From: Valencia hispanica
Taxonomy: Eukaryota > Chordata > Actinopteri > Cyprinodontiformes > Valenciidae
Assembly: GCA_963556495.2 (NCBI GenBank)
Contig: OY747709.1
Span: 22,314,400-22,378,399 of the forward strand
Length of the DNA: 64,000 nucleotides
Direction: 5' to 3'
Below the pieces are notes generated by a model. It was not told where the DNA came from and ran no database searches. It worked only from the letters and a program-made list of their open reading frames with translations. Both the position numbers and the translations under genes were made by a program. Positions 10,316-21,641 of this stretch are shown in pieces; the stretch's first letter is position 1, and every line of letters begins with the position of its first letter.

Positions 10316-13020
10316 AATCTTACGAAATGTAATTTCTAATTGTGATACCATCCCCCAGCGTAACATCTGCATAGGTTTCTTAGTACATCTTTAATTCAAC
10401 AACAACGGTTTTCTTTTCTTTTTTTTCTTGACTGCTTTTACTCCTTATACAACAGTGCTGCTTATTCATCATCTGCTCAGCTAAGATTCATGTCTCTTGT
10501 CAGGACAGACTTTTAAAAATAAAACCTCACAGAGAATATGCAGTATATTAAACTACTTAGACCATTCAGGACCTTATGGAACACTCTATCTCATATATCA
10601 TCTATTTAAAATAAAATAAGTCTGTATGGTAAATTTACTGTGTGAATAATAAGAATCTGTTTCTCTTGCCTTTCAGGTCTGTAAATTGACTAAATTCCTG
10701 TGACTGAGGAGAAGTGCTTCCTGATGAATGATAAAAAATGAAACAAAAAGAGATAATTAGAAGAAGAGTCGCAGAGAAAAACACTTCTTAGTGGAGTGTT
10801 ATTAAAGAGAGATATAATTAATTAATATGGTGAACAACTCCATTAGCATAGCTCTTACTGGAGACCAGAAGAGTTGTCCCCTTCTGAAATAACTGGCAGC
10901 GGGGTAACGCTCATTGGATGTTCAAATCTACCCCAAATTTTTATCCATGAAGTTTTCTTCTATATTTTGTAAAAAGACAGGAGTACCAAATGTGATAAAT
11001 AGCGAGAATGCTGGATAAGAGGAGCTGGCTGCCAGTCACTCAATGCCTGAGTGTTAGCCTATGTAGTACCTCAAAGCCTACGGAGTTCCTTGAGTCTTCA
11101 TGTTCTTTGCGTCTTGCTTTACAATTATTATTTCTGTGTCTCCATTCCAAGGTTTCCTTCAGTGCAACTTCCTGGACCTGTTCCTTTGTGTTCAGTTCCT
11201 GACCTCCTCATGTATACTAATCATTGTGAAATAACTTCTGGATCATCATCTTTAGACTGGCAGCCTTCAAACTCCACTTATCATTCTACACTTTCTCGAG
11301 CAACCTGTCCGCTCTCCACCGTTTCATCTGCTCCACCTTCGCGTCCTCATACCACCAACCTGTCATTGATTCCTGGATCACCAAACAGAGCAACAGCCTG
11401 TCTACAGTGAGACATTTCCTCAGTTACTACAATCTCTTTATTATGTATCTCCGCTTCCCTTCAGTCTCCCGGATTTCCCCCATGCTGTTGGATTTTCCCA
11501 GGACCAGAACCTGAACAATGTAAAAACAGTTATAGAGCAAAAGGAAAACCATTGAGCGATTCCTTCCATATGGTCAATTTTGCAGGAAAGTTTGGTTCAG
11601 CTCTGATCTAATTTTTAACAGATTCACCCGGTTTCCTTAGCCTCAGGCTTTGTCAATGCAACAGAAAATGGATGCTTAAAAAATAGTACATTATACAGGA
11701 CAGTCTTAAGGGAGAAATATGACTAAAATAAGGTTGAGAGTAATTTTAAAGCAATGGCTGATTTGAGGATCTATTCACCAAAGCTCCTATTAATCTTCAT
11801 TAGAATCTTAAGAAATATTTATTTTATTTTATTATTTATTTATTTATTATCCACAAAAAAAAATGACATCACAATGGATATTTTCAGACAAGCCTCAGAT
11901 TTCAATATGTTATGGCTGCATTTTATTTTTCAAATTTAAAAACATAAGTTAATTGGATCTAAAGCAGCGATTGTTTGAGTGGTCCTATTTTACAAGGTGT
12001 GACAAACAGGGTAGACGTAGAAACAGATCTAGAAGTTTAAATGACTTCCTGGGTTGAGCTGAACACCAATGATTTAACATATTGTTACTCTTCCCACTTA
12101 GACACAGTGAGAAAGCTGTCTGTTTGTGAGGAACATGCAAGTTTGGACCAAATCTCATCTGCCGGGTGTTTCAGGCCAGTTTTGTAAATGGATTATTAAT
12201 TGTGACTTAATTTTACTGATTCTGTGTATTGCCACTTTGTTTACATGATCGGGTGAAATTCATTTGTGACTGGCTGGCAGATACTTCTTCCAATTAATTA
12301 CCGAGAATACTTTTAAACGTACGTGCCTAGTTTTAAATGGATTTTGCGGGGCAAACCCCAGATGTCTCTGATATACTTGTTTACAATTCTGTGATCCTGA
12401 TCTGTTATGCTGTCCCTCTGTACTATTTAGGGTCATCATTAATACCAGATATGATTTGACATTTATTAGACATCACTCAAAAAAAGTGAATCTGCAGATT
12501 TGAGGTTTTTACATTCTCATTCAGTGCCTTTCCTGTTTATAATCAGACATGTGGTGACTCAGGGCAGTCACAATCCTGAGTAACACAAGTATGCAATCCA
12601 CAGTTGTAGCAAATGTTTGCCAATTTCATAAAGTTCATACAGTATCAATCATTGACAAGACAGTCTAAATCTGTACCCTGCTATGCTAGATCTGAATAAG
12701 CAGCATTAACAAATAGAGGGTGATGTGGAAACACTCTGCTGCCTTCTTCAAATCTTTATTGGCAAAGACAGATTAATGAATTTAGATCACTTTTGAAAAA
12801 TGATAAAAAGCTTGGTGTGGAGAGTGAAAGCTTTTATTTATTTTTTTAATGTGCACAGACTCTAGGTTGGAGAAAAGCCTGTCCTGTAATCCCACATTAC
12901 AGTGTACTGGATGATTGCTGCCTCCCTTAGAGATTCATGGTGCTCATTCTCACTCAGTAGGGCTGCAGACATAGTCACAGCTGTAGCTGGTGTGTTAAAA
13001 TTACTGCACCTAGGACTCAG
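10316..13020. other. Intronic sequence, nothing firmly recognised
   Basis: A 119-residue plus ORF at 11051-11410 is Ser/Pro/Leu-rich with no motif, and it could be eroded element sequence. AT-rich spans, such as the attt runs at 11815-11850, carry no other structure. Confidence 0.4.
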
Positions 13021-13032
13021 CCGGAGTTGTGA

Positions 13033-13057
13033 GGGGAGGGGAGGGGAGGGGTGGGGG
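13033..13057 (+). repeat. G-quadruplex-prone (GGGGA)n tract
   Basis: Four or more runs of at least four G separated by single bases (ggggaggggaggggaggggtggggg) satisfy the usual G4 pattern on the plus strand. It sits in the most GC-rich, gene-like stretch of the region (12990-13170). Confidence 0.7.
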
Positions 13058-13193
13058 AGCTCTGCAGGGTCAAGGCTCTCGGCTGAGTATGTAAGGTCGG
13101 AGGAGGAGATGGGTGGAAAAGGTGGGGATAGGTGGGAGCAGGCGTTTCAGCAACCCCGAGAACTACCAGCAGAGACTCAAAGATTACTCTAAC

Positions 13194-13223
13194 ATGAGTG
13201 AATGGGTCAGAGCAACACTTCAG
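13194..13223 (+). CDS. Very tentative first coding exon piece (MSEWVRATLQ)
   Basis: An ATG in a reasonable context (A at -3) opens ten codons ending in CAG|gtatgt, a good donor. It lies 140 bp after a G-rich tract. No downstream partner exon was identified and I recognise no protein. Chance occurrence is quite possible. Confidence 0.15.
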
Positions 13224-13381
13224 GTATGTTTTTAATGAGGGAAAGACAGGTTCTCAGGATATCAAGCTTCAGAAAGTCAATTTTGCATAATACCCCCCTT
13301 TAAGCAATATGTTTTAATCACTATATGTTTTTTAGCGTTTATATTTTATTTAGGTTTAAGAGATTCTATGTAAAAGGTATT

Positions 13382-13392
13382 TATAGCCTTCA
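13382..13392 (+). repeat. Target-site duplication of RTE LINE, left copy
   Basis: tatagccttca, identical to 14200-14210. Confidence 0.85.
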
Positions 13393-14199
13393 TCCATCCA
13401 TCCATCCATTTTCTTCCGCTTATCCGGGGTCGGGTCGCGGGGGCAGCAGCCTAAGCAAAGAGACCCAGACTTCCCTCTCCCCAGCCACTTGTTCCAGCTC
13501 CTCGGGAGGAACCCCAAGGCGCTCCCAGGCCAGCCGAGAAACGTAGTCCCTCAAGCGTGTCCTGGGCCTTCCCCTGGGCCTCCTCCCGGTGGGACGTGCC
13601 TGAAACACCTCACCAGGGAGGCGTCCAGGAGGCATCCTGACCAGATGCCCGAGCCACCTCAACTGACTCCTCTCGATGTGGAGAAGCAGCGGCTCTACTC
13701 TGAGCCCCCTCCGGATGACTGAGCTTCTCACCCTATCTCTAAGGGAGAGCCCAGACACTCTGCGGAGGAAACTCATTTCAGCCGCTTGTATCCGTGATCT
13801 CGTTCTTTCGGTCACCACCCAGAGTTCGTGACCATAGATGAGGGTAGGAACGTAGATCGACCGGTAAATCGAGAGCTTCGCCTTTTGGCTCAGCTCTCTC
13901 TTCACCACGACAGACCGGTAGAGCGCCCGCATAACTGCAGATGCCCCACCAATCCGTCTATCGATCTCCCGCTCCATTTTTCCCTCATTCGTGAACAAGA
14001 CCCCCAGATACTTAAACTCCTCCACTTGGGGAAGGACCCCATCCCTGACCCGGAGGAGGCACCCCACCCTTTTCCGGCTCAAGACCATGGCCTCGGATTT
14101 GGAGGTGCTGATTCTCATCCCAGCCGCTTCACACTCGGCTGCGAACAGCTCCAGCGAAAGCTGTAGATCACGCTCCGATGAAGCCAACAGGACCTTCAA
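13393..14199 (-). mobile_element. 5'-truncated RTE-clade LINE (Rex3/Expander-like), reverse transcriptase C-terminus
   Basis: The minus-strand reading is open from 14199 to 13420 without a stop. It gives VLLASSERDLQ, then EEFKYLGVLFTNEGKMEREI, RTRSRIQAAEMSFLRRVSGL and PTGRRPRGRPRTRLRDYV, the C-terminal part and tail of the fish RTE-type polyprotein. It starts immediately after where the catalytic (Y/F)xDD motif would lie, so the catalytic Asp pair, the rest of the RT and the endonuclease are all missing. The insertion ends with a short (GATG)n tail (13393-13410 on the plus strand as catccatcc) and is bracketed by an 11-bp duplication. An intact frame in a dead-on-arrival copy implies a fairly recent insertion. 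The clade name rests on memory of the family and its GATG tail. Confidence 0.88.
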
Positions 14200-14210
14200 T
14201 ATAGCCTTCA
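14200..14210 (+). repeat. Target-site duplication of RTE LINE, right copy
   Basis: tatagccttca, identical to 13382-13392. The apparent ORF start at 14211 lies in host flank and uses TTG, so it is not a real start. Confidence 0.85.
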
Positions 14211-14374
14211 ATATTCCCTAAAAAGCTCTTTTTTCTTTTACCATAGTTATTTTATTCCCTTCAATTTTCAAGTTGTGGTAAAAAATGTTTGCCACTTATT
14301 TGTAAAAGTTAAAAGAGTCATGACTTGTAATTTTCACTTTTCCACGAGAAAAAATGTATGTTATGATTGCCTAA

Positions 14375-14573
14375 GGCGGCTGTAGTTCAGTGGTATAGTT
14401 GTAGGCCTGCGATCCAGAAATCGTGGGTTCAATTCCAGCTTCCACCTGCTACATGTCGTTGTGTCCTTGTGGGCAAGACACTTCACCTACCCGTGTGAGA
14501 GTGAATGAATAATGGAGTTGTTGGAAAGCGCTTTGAGGGTCTCAAAAAGCGCAAAATAAATCCAAGCCATTAT
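14375..14573 (+). mobile_element. tRNA-derived SINE (V-SINE/L2-tail type), internally deleted
   Basis: The A box TAGTTCAGTGG is at 14383-14393 and the B box GGTTCAATTCC at 14426-14436. They are followed by the conserved 'tgtccttgtgggcaagacacttcacctaccc' block, then directly by the L2-like 3' end 'aaagcgctttgagggtctcaaaaagcgc...ccatta'. Compared with the copy at 18156-18430, the central ~95-bp block (gcctcacttctgtcagtctgccccagggcag) is absent. Not a functional tRNA gene: no acceptor stem pairing, and the SINE body follows. Confidence 0.82.
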
Positions 14574-15091
14574 TCTAACGATTATACACTGGCCGGGAAG
14601 CCGATAGCGTTTGTTTACCCTTGGATTCGTCAACCAGTGCACGCGCACTAAAATACTTGACGTCAAGTCGGCAGAATATATACTGTACCATACTGTGCAG
14701 ACCTGTGCTGCAGGAAGCCCGCCATTACTGAATTCCGACTCGAAGTACGAACTTGAGCTCCTGGAAAAAGGGGCCATTCCAACAATCAGAGACTTGCTCT
14801 ACTGAGTGAAACAAACAGCAGCTAACTGCTAATATGGCTATTGTATGCTAGTGGGAGTAGTAGCTTCGAGGGCAACATGGGTAATGGCTGAATTACATTA
14901 CATGGGTAATGACCTAGAATGCCACCAATCAAAGAGCCCCTCATTTGCAGTATTACAATGACCGTCCATGACAGCCAAAATATCGCATCAAATCTCGCGA
15001 GACAATAATGCCTTCAGCAATAAGGTTCATTTTTTTCCACTTTTTTCCCACTTTTCTTTTTTAGAAGGGCCTGAAAGACTATATAGAGCGT
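14574..15091. other. Unclassified, comparatively CpG-rich segment
   Basis: CpG-containing words (gacgtcaagtcgg, ctcgcgagac) and a direct echo 'acatgggtaatg' at 14876 and 14899 suggest another DNA element or an old regulatory segment. No ends are defined. Confidence 0.3.
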
Positions 15092-15118
15092 GGGTATCCA
15101 AGGTTACCTTGGATACCC
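15092..15118. repeat. Perfect 13-bp-arm palindrome
   Basis: gggtatccaaggt, a 1-base loop (t at 15105), then its exact complement. No element terminus or terminator function can be assigned. Confidence 0.8.
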
Positions 15119-18100
15119 TATGACTCCTTTAAAGGGTGTAGAAAAACATTTTCCTTCCAAGTACAGGTATAATGACCTCGAGTTTTCTAGTAATGACTCA
15201 TATAAACTGTAAAATCAAATGCTATTGAAACAGAAACATATTTTATGCTCAAGAGCGTGCACATACCACACGTCTCAAAAATCTTTTGTTTTAGCTGCAC
15301 TCAAAGGCCAGCTTAACCTTTCTGCCCCTATTTTTTCTGCTTATACAAAAAAAAACACAAAGAGTGCATAAACAATTGTTACTGTGCATGACTGTGAGTA
15401 CTAAGCATGTAGTTTGACAAAACAAGGTTGTCTTTTAGTTTCAGATGAGCTTATTGCCAACACCAGGTTTCAAGGATAAAAACCTTGGTAGAGGTCAAAC
15501 GCTGCTTTTATAGATGAGCCACCACCATCTGTTGCCTACTTGTTCAGTGAGACATTTTTTTAGCCTTTAAACAGACAGTTACCATTTCTGTTTTGAAAAG
15601 ATTCAGTCACAACAAAATCCTTTTCAAAACCTGCCAAGAAATGCAGACAGATGGCCACTAACACCTCAAATCAAAACCTTTCACTAGATTTTAAAGTAAA
15701 TTATAATATCAGGCACGTACTAACTGTAAGTTCTGTAGCTATATAGATGTATGAAAGAGCCAATACGGTTTTCAGTAATGAACATTCTTTACAAATTACT
15801 TCAAAAATGACTAAAGAGGGCTAATTAAATACAATTGTTAAGGAAAAAACAAAATCATGCACATTAGAAGAAATATTCAGGACAGCTTTGCGAAGGAAAA
15901 AAAGCAGAAGAAAATGTGATGTTGCCTTTTTAATTTTAGACTAATCCTTTTAGGGTTCTTTTTCTGGTTTTCATTCCATTACCAGAGGTTTCAAAAATTA
16001 AATGCGTTTTATACTGTCATCTGCAGGGGTGTCCGTTCCCATGGAAGCCAACATCCTAGAGTATGCAACAAATAAACACAGGGGAGATGAATAAACTTGC
16101 ATTTAAAAAGTCTTGTTCATGCACAGTGAAGTGAGTACATCCCTATTTTTTACCAGATTATAAATTGCAGGGTCATATTTTTTATTTTATTTGTATCTCA
16201 GTGTTGATAAAATGAGATGCACAAGCAGAACTCTCTTTTTTTATTTCATATTTATGCATGCACTACTTTTCAAAAGCTACTGTCAAACTTTTCAGCATCT
16301 TACCATGTCACTGTGTCTTTTTATCTAATTTGTTCATACTTCAGGATCAACTAAAATTGTACATAACATTTTAATACTCTTAGTGTTGCTAAGTGGTAGT
16401 AAACCAAATTATTAGTGTCATTAAATATACTACCCAGTTGTGTATCTTTATCACTAACAAATGTACACTGACAACAATGACACTGCAGGGTAAATAAGTA
16501 TGAATTTCCATGGCAAAATAGATTTACTTAAAAATAATTCTGAGTTCAATTAAATCTTGAAAAGTAAAGATTTATAGCAAAACAGCTAAAGCTTGACGCA
16601 GGCATGTTTCATAGTTGACAAACTATATTGGATGGAATTTTTATTGATTATTACAGAAAAGTCACTCTAGCCACTTAAAAAAAACAACACACAATTGTGT
16701 GTACCAAAAGTTTCAAAAATTAAACTGATAATCAATTTTGCTGAGTCTGTTTTTTGGGTACAGACTGACCTAAACAATCATGTATAGGCTGAGACCACAT
16801 GAAAATGTATTACTGATTTAGAAAACTGAAGACTTATTAATAAGCTCTTCAGACTATCTCGATGGCTATTGGGTTGTTCACCCTCATATTACTACTAAGA
16901 AGCCATCTTGCACTGGATGCTACAGAGTTGTCTCCATGTGTTTACTGTCACCTCTGGACATACAAAATGGTAGAACTATATTTTAAAGGAAAATACAGAA
17001 ATTTGTCAATGCTTTTTAATATCTATCTTTGTATTCCTTGACATTTCTTATGATGAGTACTGAAAGGTAATAGACTGAAGCTAATGAGGACTATTTATAA
17101 AAAGATCCATGAATTATGTACATTTTGTGATTTATCTTCAAGTCTGCTCCCATTCTTCTCCAATCCCCAAAATGACTCCAGTTAATAAGATTCACTGAAA
17201 CAGTAAATAGAACCTTCTTTCTCGGCCACAGATCTAAACGGCTGTCTAAGTGTGTGCATTTGCATAATAGCAGCCATAAATCAGCTGACGTGCAATTGGA
17301 ACCAGTGAATTACGAATCTGATCAGTGTCGTTTCCTATTTGTATGATTTAAGCAAAATGGCTAAAACTGTCCTAAATAATCCCGCATCGGTTATGTGACA
17401 GTTTTGGGATGGTGGGAAATTGTTGGAAAATTACTCAAAAAATATCAGTGCTTCTCCAGGGACACACAACTCATCCTTCTCTCTTCATGAAGAGAAGTAA
17501 ACAGTGCAATTAAAGACATTATACATCAAACAAAATTGTAAAGACCAGATTCTACTTTTGCCACACAAAATTTTAATTCACAAAATGTTATTTTATTTTA
17601 TTTTTTGATGACCCAAGTTTTTCCCAGGAACTTCTTTTGGGTGCCTATTTTTTAGGTTCTCACAGTGTGTCATTATTAGGTCTGTCTTCGTCCTTATGTC
17701 ATCCTGTCCCCCACAAATTCTCGTCTTATGCTGTTCCTGAAACCCGAGGTTCCTCCTCTCCCACATGTGAAAAAAACAACCGGACTTGGAAACGAAAGTG
17801 GCACAAAGGTCCAGCAATCTGTCAGAGATTTCATTGGCCACGAGGCAGCTGAAATTGGACTTGGATGCAACAGCAGTGGAGGTGGAAAATTGATGGAGAA
17901 CGACAGTAAGTGTCTAGAGGGGGGTCATTTTTAGATTGCTTTTCAGTCTTTTTTGGGAGTGGGAGGGAAAGACAGGATGGAGTTCAATTTTTGTCTGCTA
18001 CTGGTGACAAAATCAATTAATGGCCTTATTGTTTCCACAGAAACTTATGCAGCCATCTTGTATAGGAGGGCCCACATGTCCACAGACCTACCAGCAATGT

Positions 18101-18155
18101 CAATTGTAGCCACAAGTGGTGGTGGTGCAGACTCCTTAAACATGATTGAACATAT
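15119..18155. other. Intronic sequence, nothing recognised
   Basis: AT-rich, without a coding segment or repeat that I can support. The two overlapping plus ORFs at 17637-17934 show no motif. Confidence 0.4.
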
Positions 18156-18430
18156 GGGCCGCTGTTGCTCAGTGGTAGAGTTTTCAGCCTGCAACCAAAA
18201 ATCATGGGTTCCTGCTTCCGCCTGCTACATATTGTTGTGTCCTTGGGCAAGACACTTAACCTACCCGCCTACAGAGGGGCTGACGGTGCAATATGACAGC
18301 CTCACTTCTGTCAGTCTGCCCCAGGGCAGCTGTGGCTACAGTCATAGCTTGCTTCCAACAGTTTGTGAATGAATGAATAAAGTGCTTTGAGGTACTTGAA
18401 AGGTGCTATATAAATGCAAGCCATTACTTT
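18156..18430 (+). mobile_element. tRNA-derived SINE, full-length (V-SINE/L2-tail type)
   Basis: The A-box-like ttgctcagtgg is at 18165-18175, with a degraded B box at about 18205. Then come 'tgtccttgggcaagacactt', the central block containing 'gccccagggcagctgtggct', and an L2-like 3' end 'aaagtgctttgaggtacttg...tatataaatgcaagccatta'. This is the complete arrangement against which the copy at 14375 is shown to be deleted. Confidence 0.85.
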
Positions 18431-18539
18431 TATATCAGGAAAGAATTTTGAATGAAATATGTTTTTTACTGTCACATGGACAATATTAAGTCTTCACTGC
18501 TGGACAATTAAAACAGCAGTAAAATACAGCAGCTTGCTA

Positions 18540-19496
18540 GCAGTCACATCCCTTGAACCTATTCATATTTTGTCTGGAAAAATGCATGATATTCTAATGT
18601 TTTACAAAGAAAACAGTTAAAAGTCTAAAATGCATGCCACAGCATTGCTAAGTTGTACAATGGTGTGTATAAATGTGAGTATAAATCCAGCTGTTCCGCG
18701 CAGGCATCTGAGGTTTGCTAAAGAATATTAGTGAACAAACAGCATCATGAAAGGGCGTCGCGTAGTGTAGTGGTTAGTGCAGGAGTACAGAGGCCTCAGT
18801 CCTCGACACGGTTGTCCCGGTTCGAATCCTGTCTTTACTGCACGTCTTCTCCCACTTCTCTCCCCCATACACTTTCTAATAAAGGCCCCAAAAAACTTTT
18901 TTTATTTTTTTTTAAACAAAGAGCAGTATCATGAAGACCAAGGAACACACAGCTTTAACTTACTCATGGAGGACTGTTAAATCTATCACCAGTATAAATA
19001 GCTGCAAACCTACAAACTCCAAACATACAAAGACACGACTGTCCACCTAAACTGGGCAAGAAGGGCATTAATAGGAGAAAGATCATAGTAGCTCTAGAGT
19101 AGTTCCAATGGGGTGCAGCTCACAGGAGAAAATCAGTAAGCATGAAGAGAGCAAGAAGAAAGCAAATGTTGACATAAAGCTGAAAAGACTTTACCAAAAG
19201 CCATGTAAACAAACACATCATACACATGGAAGAAAGAGCTCAGATAATATGGGACCAAAACTAAGCTTCTTAGCCTACATACAAATTCTGTCCACCTAAA
19301 CACATCACTTTCACATGGTGGTGGCAGCATTATGCTGTGGAGGATAGGAAAGTTGGATGCAACCAAACAGTGCAGTTCTTCAAGACAGCCAGTGGAACTG
19401 GATCAAAATCCCAATGAAGTACGTCAGAGCTGATGGTTGTAAGGTTGACAAAATGTAGAACTGTTCAAGAGATTTGAATACTTTAGCAAGGCAACA
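18540..19496 (+). mobile_element. Decayed Tc1/mariner copy (family B) with nested SINE
   Basis: Left repeat remnant at 18540-18590 (cccttgaacctattcatattttgtc). Leader 'tccagctgttccgcgcaggcatctgaggtttg' at 18690. The transposase start region 'gcatcatgaaggccaaggaacacac' is split by a SINE. The core shows 'tcacatggtggtggcagcattatgctgtgg' at 19312 in the GGGSIMLW position. The right end is 'gatttgaatactttagcaaggcaac' (19470-19496). Much of the middle is deleted or scrambled and no frame survives. Confidence 0.72.
18753..18915 (+). mobile_element. tRNA-derived SINE inserted in the Tc1 relic
   Basis: The A box TAGTGTAGTGG (18763-18773) and a perfect B box GGTTCGAATCC (18819-18829) head a short body: 'tgcacgtcttctcccacttctctccccc' and 'ctaataaaggcccc', then a T-rich tail. 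It is flanked by imperfect duplications of the Tc1 host sequence: acaaacagcatcatgaa at 18735-18752 and acaaagagcagtatcatgaa at 18916-18935. Well-kept Pol III boxes contrast with the eroded Tc1 around it. Confidence 0.82.
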
Positions 19497-20810
19497 TAAA
19501 TTCATTCCAGAAATATCTATGTTATTTTGTTACACCTAAAAGTTTCATATGCTTCAAACATATTTCCTTTTCCAAAGAATGAGGGTGTGCTTAAGTAAGT
19601 GTGTAGCCTGAATGCAGCATGCATTGTGCCAAAGCTGAGGCAGGACAGAAGTACAGCCCAATTCAGGAATGTGTGAAATAAGAAAAAGGGCATATGAGAG
19701 CAGTTGGGGTCAAGACTGCGAGTGGCAAGTGCTTTCATGATAGGAGGCAACAACTCACATCCTGTTATTTGTTTTGGACTCAGCAACTGAGTCCCATCCC
19801 TGCTGAAATAACTCTTTTCAAAAGCATTGTCTGAAATCTATTCAGACACATTGCGTTCCACACGGGGTAATAGCTTAACCTCTCCAGCAACCCTTTGTGT
19901 GGACTTGAAATAAACAGTTATCGATTTTAAAATACACGTGACTTGATTGGGACTGTGTGATCCAAGAAGAAATAGAAATCAAAGAGTTTATGGAATGCTA
20001 TAAAGCCATGTGTCCTTTTACCTGCTGCCAAAAGACCACTTTTATCCATGGTTCAAAAATAAAATAATGAGGGTATTAAAAAGTATGATAATGATTTACA
20101 ATAATAATCCCTTGTAATCCTAATCTACCATTCCTTATGATTTTGGTCCTTATATAACAAACACCAAGGCATCCTAGTATTAAATGTGCATTATGTAAGA
20201 ATGACATATTGTGGTTAAATTGAAATACTGTAGTCCATGAAGAAAAACAAAAGAGTCCACTTTCAGCCACTCCCCCTCCCCCTTTGTGAGTCTCATGCCG
20301 GGTTGCCAGTTACAAATCAGCGCAAGAAAATTAAAGATGATGGGTAAAGACCAGTAATACACAATACTTTGATAAGTAGATAAACACATTTCGCTGCAAT
20401 ATCGAGTTGTTGGTAATTGAAAAAAGTAGCTTGAGATATTTTTAGATCTGAAGGGTTTTTTTTTCTCTAATTTAACTGCTAGCATTGTTAGCTCAACGTT
20501 AGACTCTAGACTGGTCGATGTCGAATTACTAATGGCGGAGTGCAGTGTATGTGTAGAAGACTTGGCAACTTTCCTGGCTCACATGTGATTGGCTCTGGAA
20601 CCAGGAGTATGGAGATGGGACAGATATTGTAAACAATGATTACATCCCTCTGTGGCCTTTTTTAAATGAAAAAAACTTGAAACAATCACACAGTCGACTG
20701 AGAAGGAAATCTGTTTAAATGTAACCTTCCATCCAAAATGATTGAGACATTAGACTGTTGGGTGATTATTGCAATGTAAAATTCTTACATATTGGATCTT
20801 ACATATTACA
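19497..20810. other. Intronic sequence, nothing recognised
   Basis: No coding or repeat signal that I can support. Confidence 0.4.
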
Positions 20811-20994
<184 letters not shown>

Positions 20995-21354
20995 TTCCGA
21001 TCCGATCATTTGAACAGAAATCGGGCCTGATCACGTGATTTTTAAAAGATCGGAATCGGGTGGAGTAGCGCGAAAATGATTGGATATAACCTCATAAAAC
21101 AAGCATGGCGTTGTAAATTCATCCTGAGACAGAGCTTGTCAAACTGATTGAGAGTGGCTTAGTTTTAATTTCTACAAGTTCCACTACATCAGTATTCGCT
21201 ATTGCATGGACAACAACAACACTGTAACGTCACACAATTTACGGCAGAGGGGGCGGGGAATTGAGACAACACACAATAGTGAGCTGCTATCTAGTAGGCT
21301 AATGCAGGGCAAACGTGTTGCCTCACTAGAACGAAAATGTCAGCAGTTTGGAAG

Positions 21355-21420
21355 TATTTTAAGCTGAACAGCGAAGGCTGTATTTTAAGCTGAACAGCGA
21401 AGGCTGTTCAGCTTAAAATA
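21355..21420. repeat. 26-bp tandem duplication plus 14-bp inverted copy at the hAT/Tc1 junction
   Basis: tattttaagctgaacagcga.. occupies 21355-21380 and is repeated exactly at 21381-21406. The next 14 bases (ttcagcttaaaata, 21407-21420) are the reverse complement of its start. The duplication follows codon 14 of the hAT gene and puts the Tc1 only a few bases further on. Confidence 0.9.
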
Positions 21421-21424
21421 CCTA

Positions 21425-21638
21425 CAGTGGCTTGCAAAAGTATTCGGCCCCCTTGAACTTTTCCACATTTTGTCACATTTCAGCCACAAACATGAATCTA
21501 TTTTATTGGAATTCCACGTGAAAGACCAATACAAAGTGGTGTACACGTGAGAAGTGGAACGAAAATCATACATGATTCCAAATATTTTTTACAAATAAAT
21601 AACTGAAAAGTGGGGTGTGCGTAATTATTCAGCCCCCT
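21425..21638 (+). repeat. Left inverted repeat of Tc1
   Basis: Pairs with 22762-22975. The outer motif cagtggcttgcaaaagtatt faces the TA target. Confidence 0.9.
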
Positions 21639-21641
21639 GAG

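Noticed and set aside
11051..11410. 119-residue plus-strand ORF, Ser/Pro-rich
   Set aside because: No motif, no splice context and biased low-information composition. It could not be tied to any family.
13420..14211. 263-codon ORF as a host gene with start at 14211
   Set aside because: It is the C-terminal part of an RTE LINE. The start is a TTG lying in the flanking target duplication, and the insertion has clear TSDs.
18763..18829. tRNA gene
   Set aside because: A and B boxes are perfect, but the sequence continues into a SINE body with target duplications and lacks a tRNA fold with acceptor stem.
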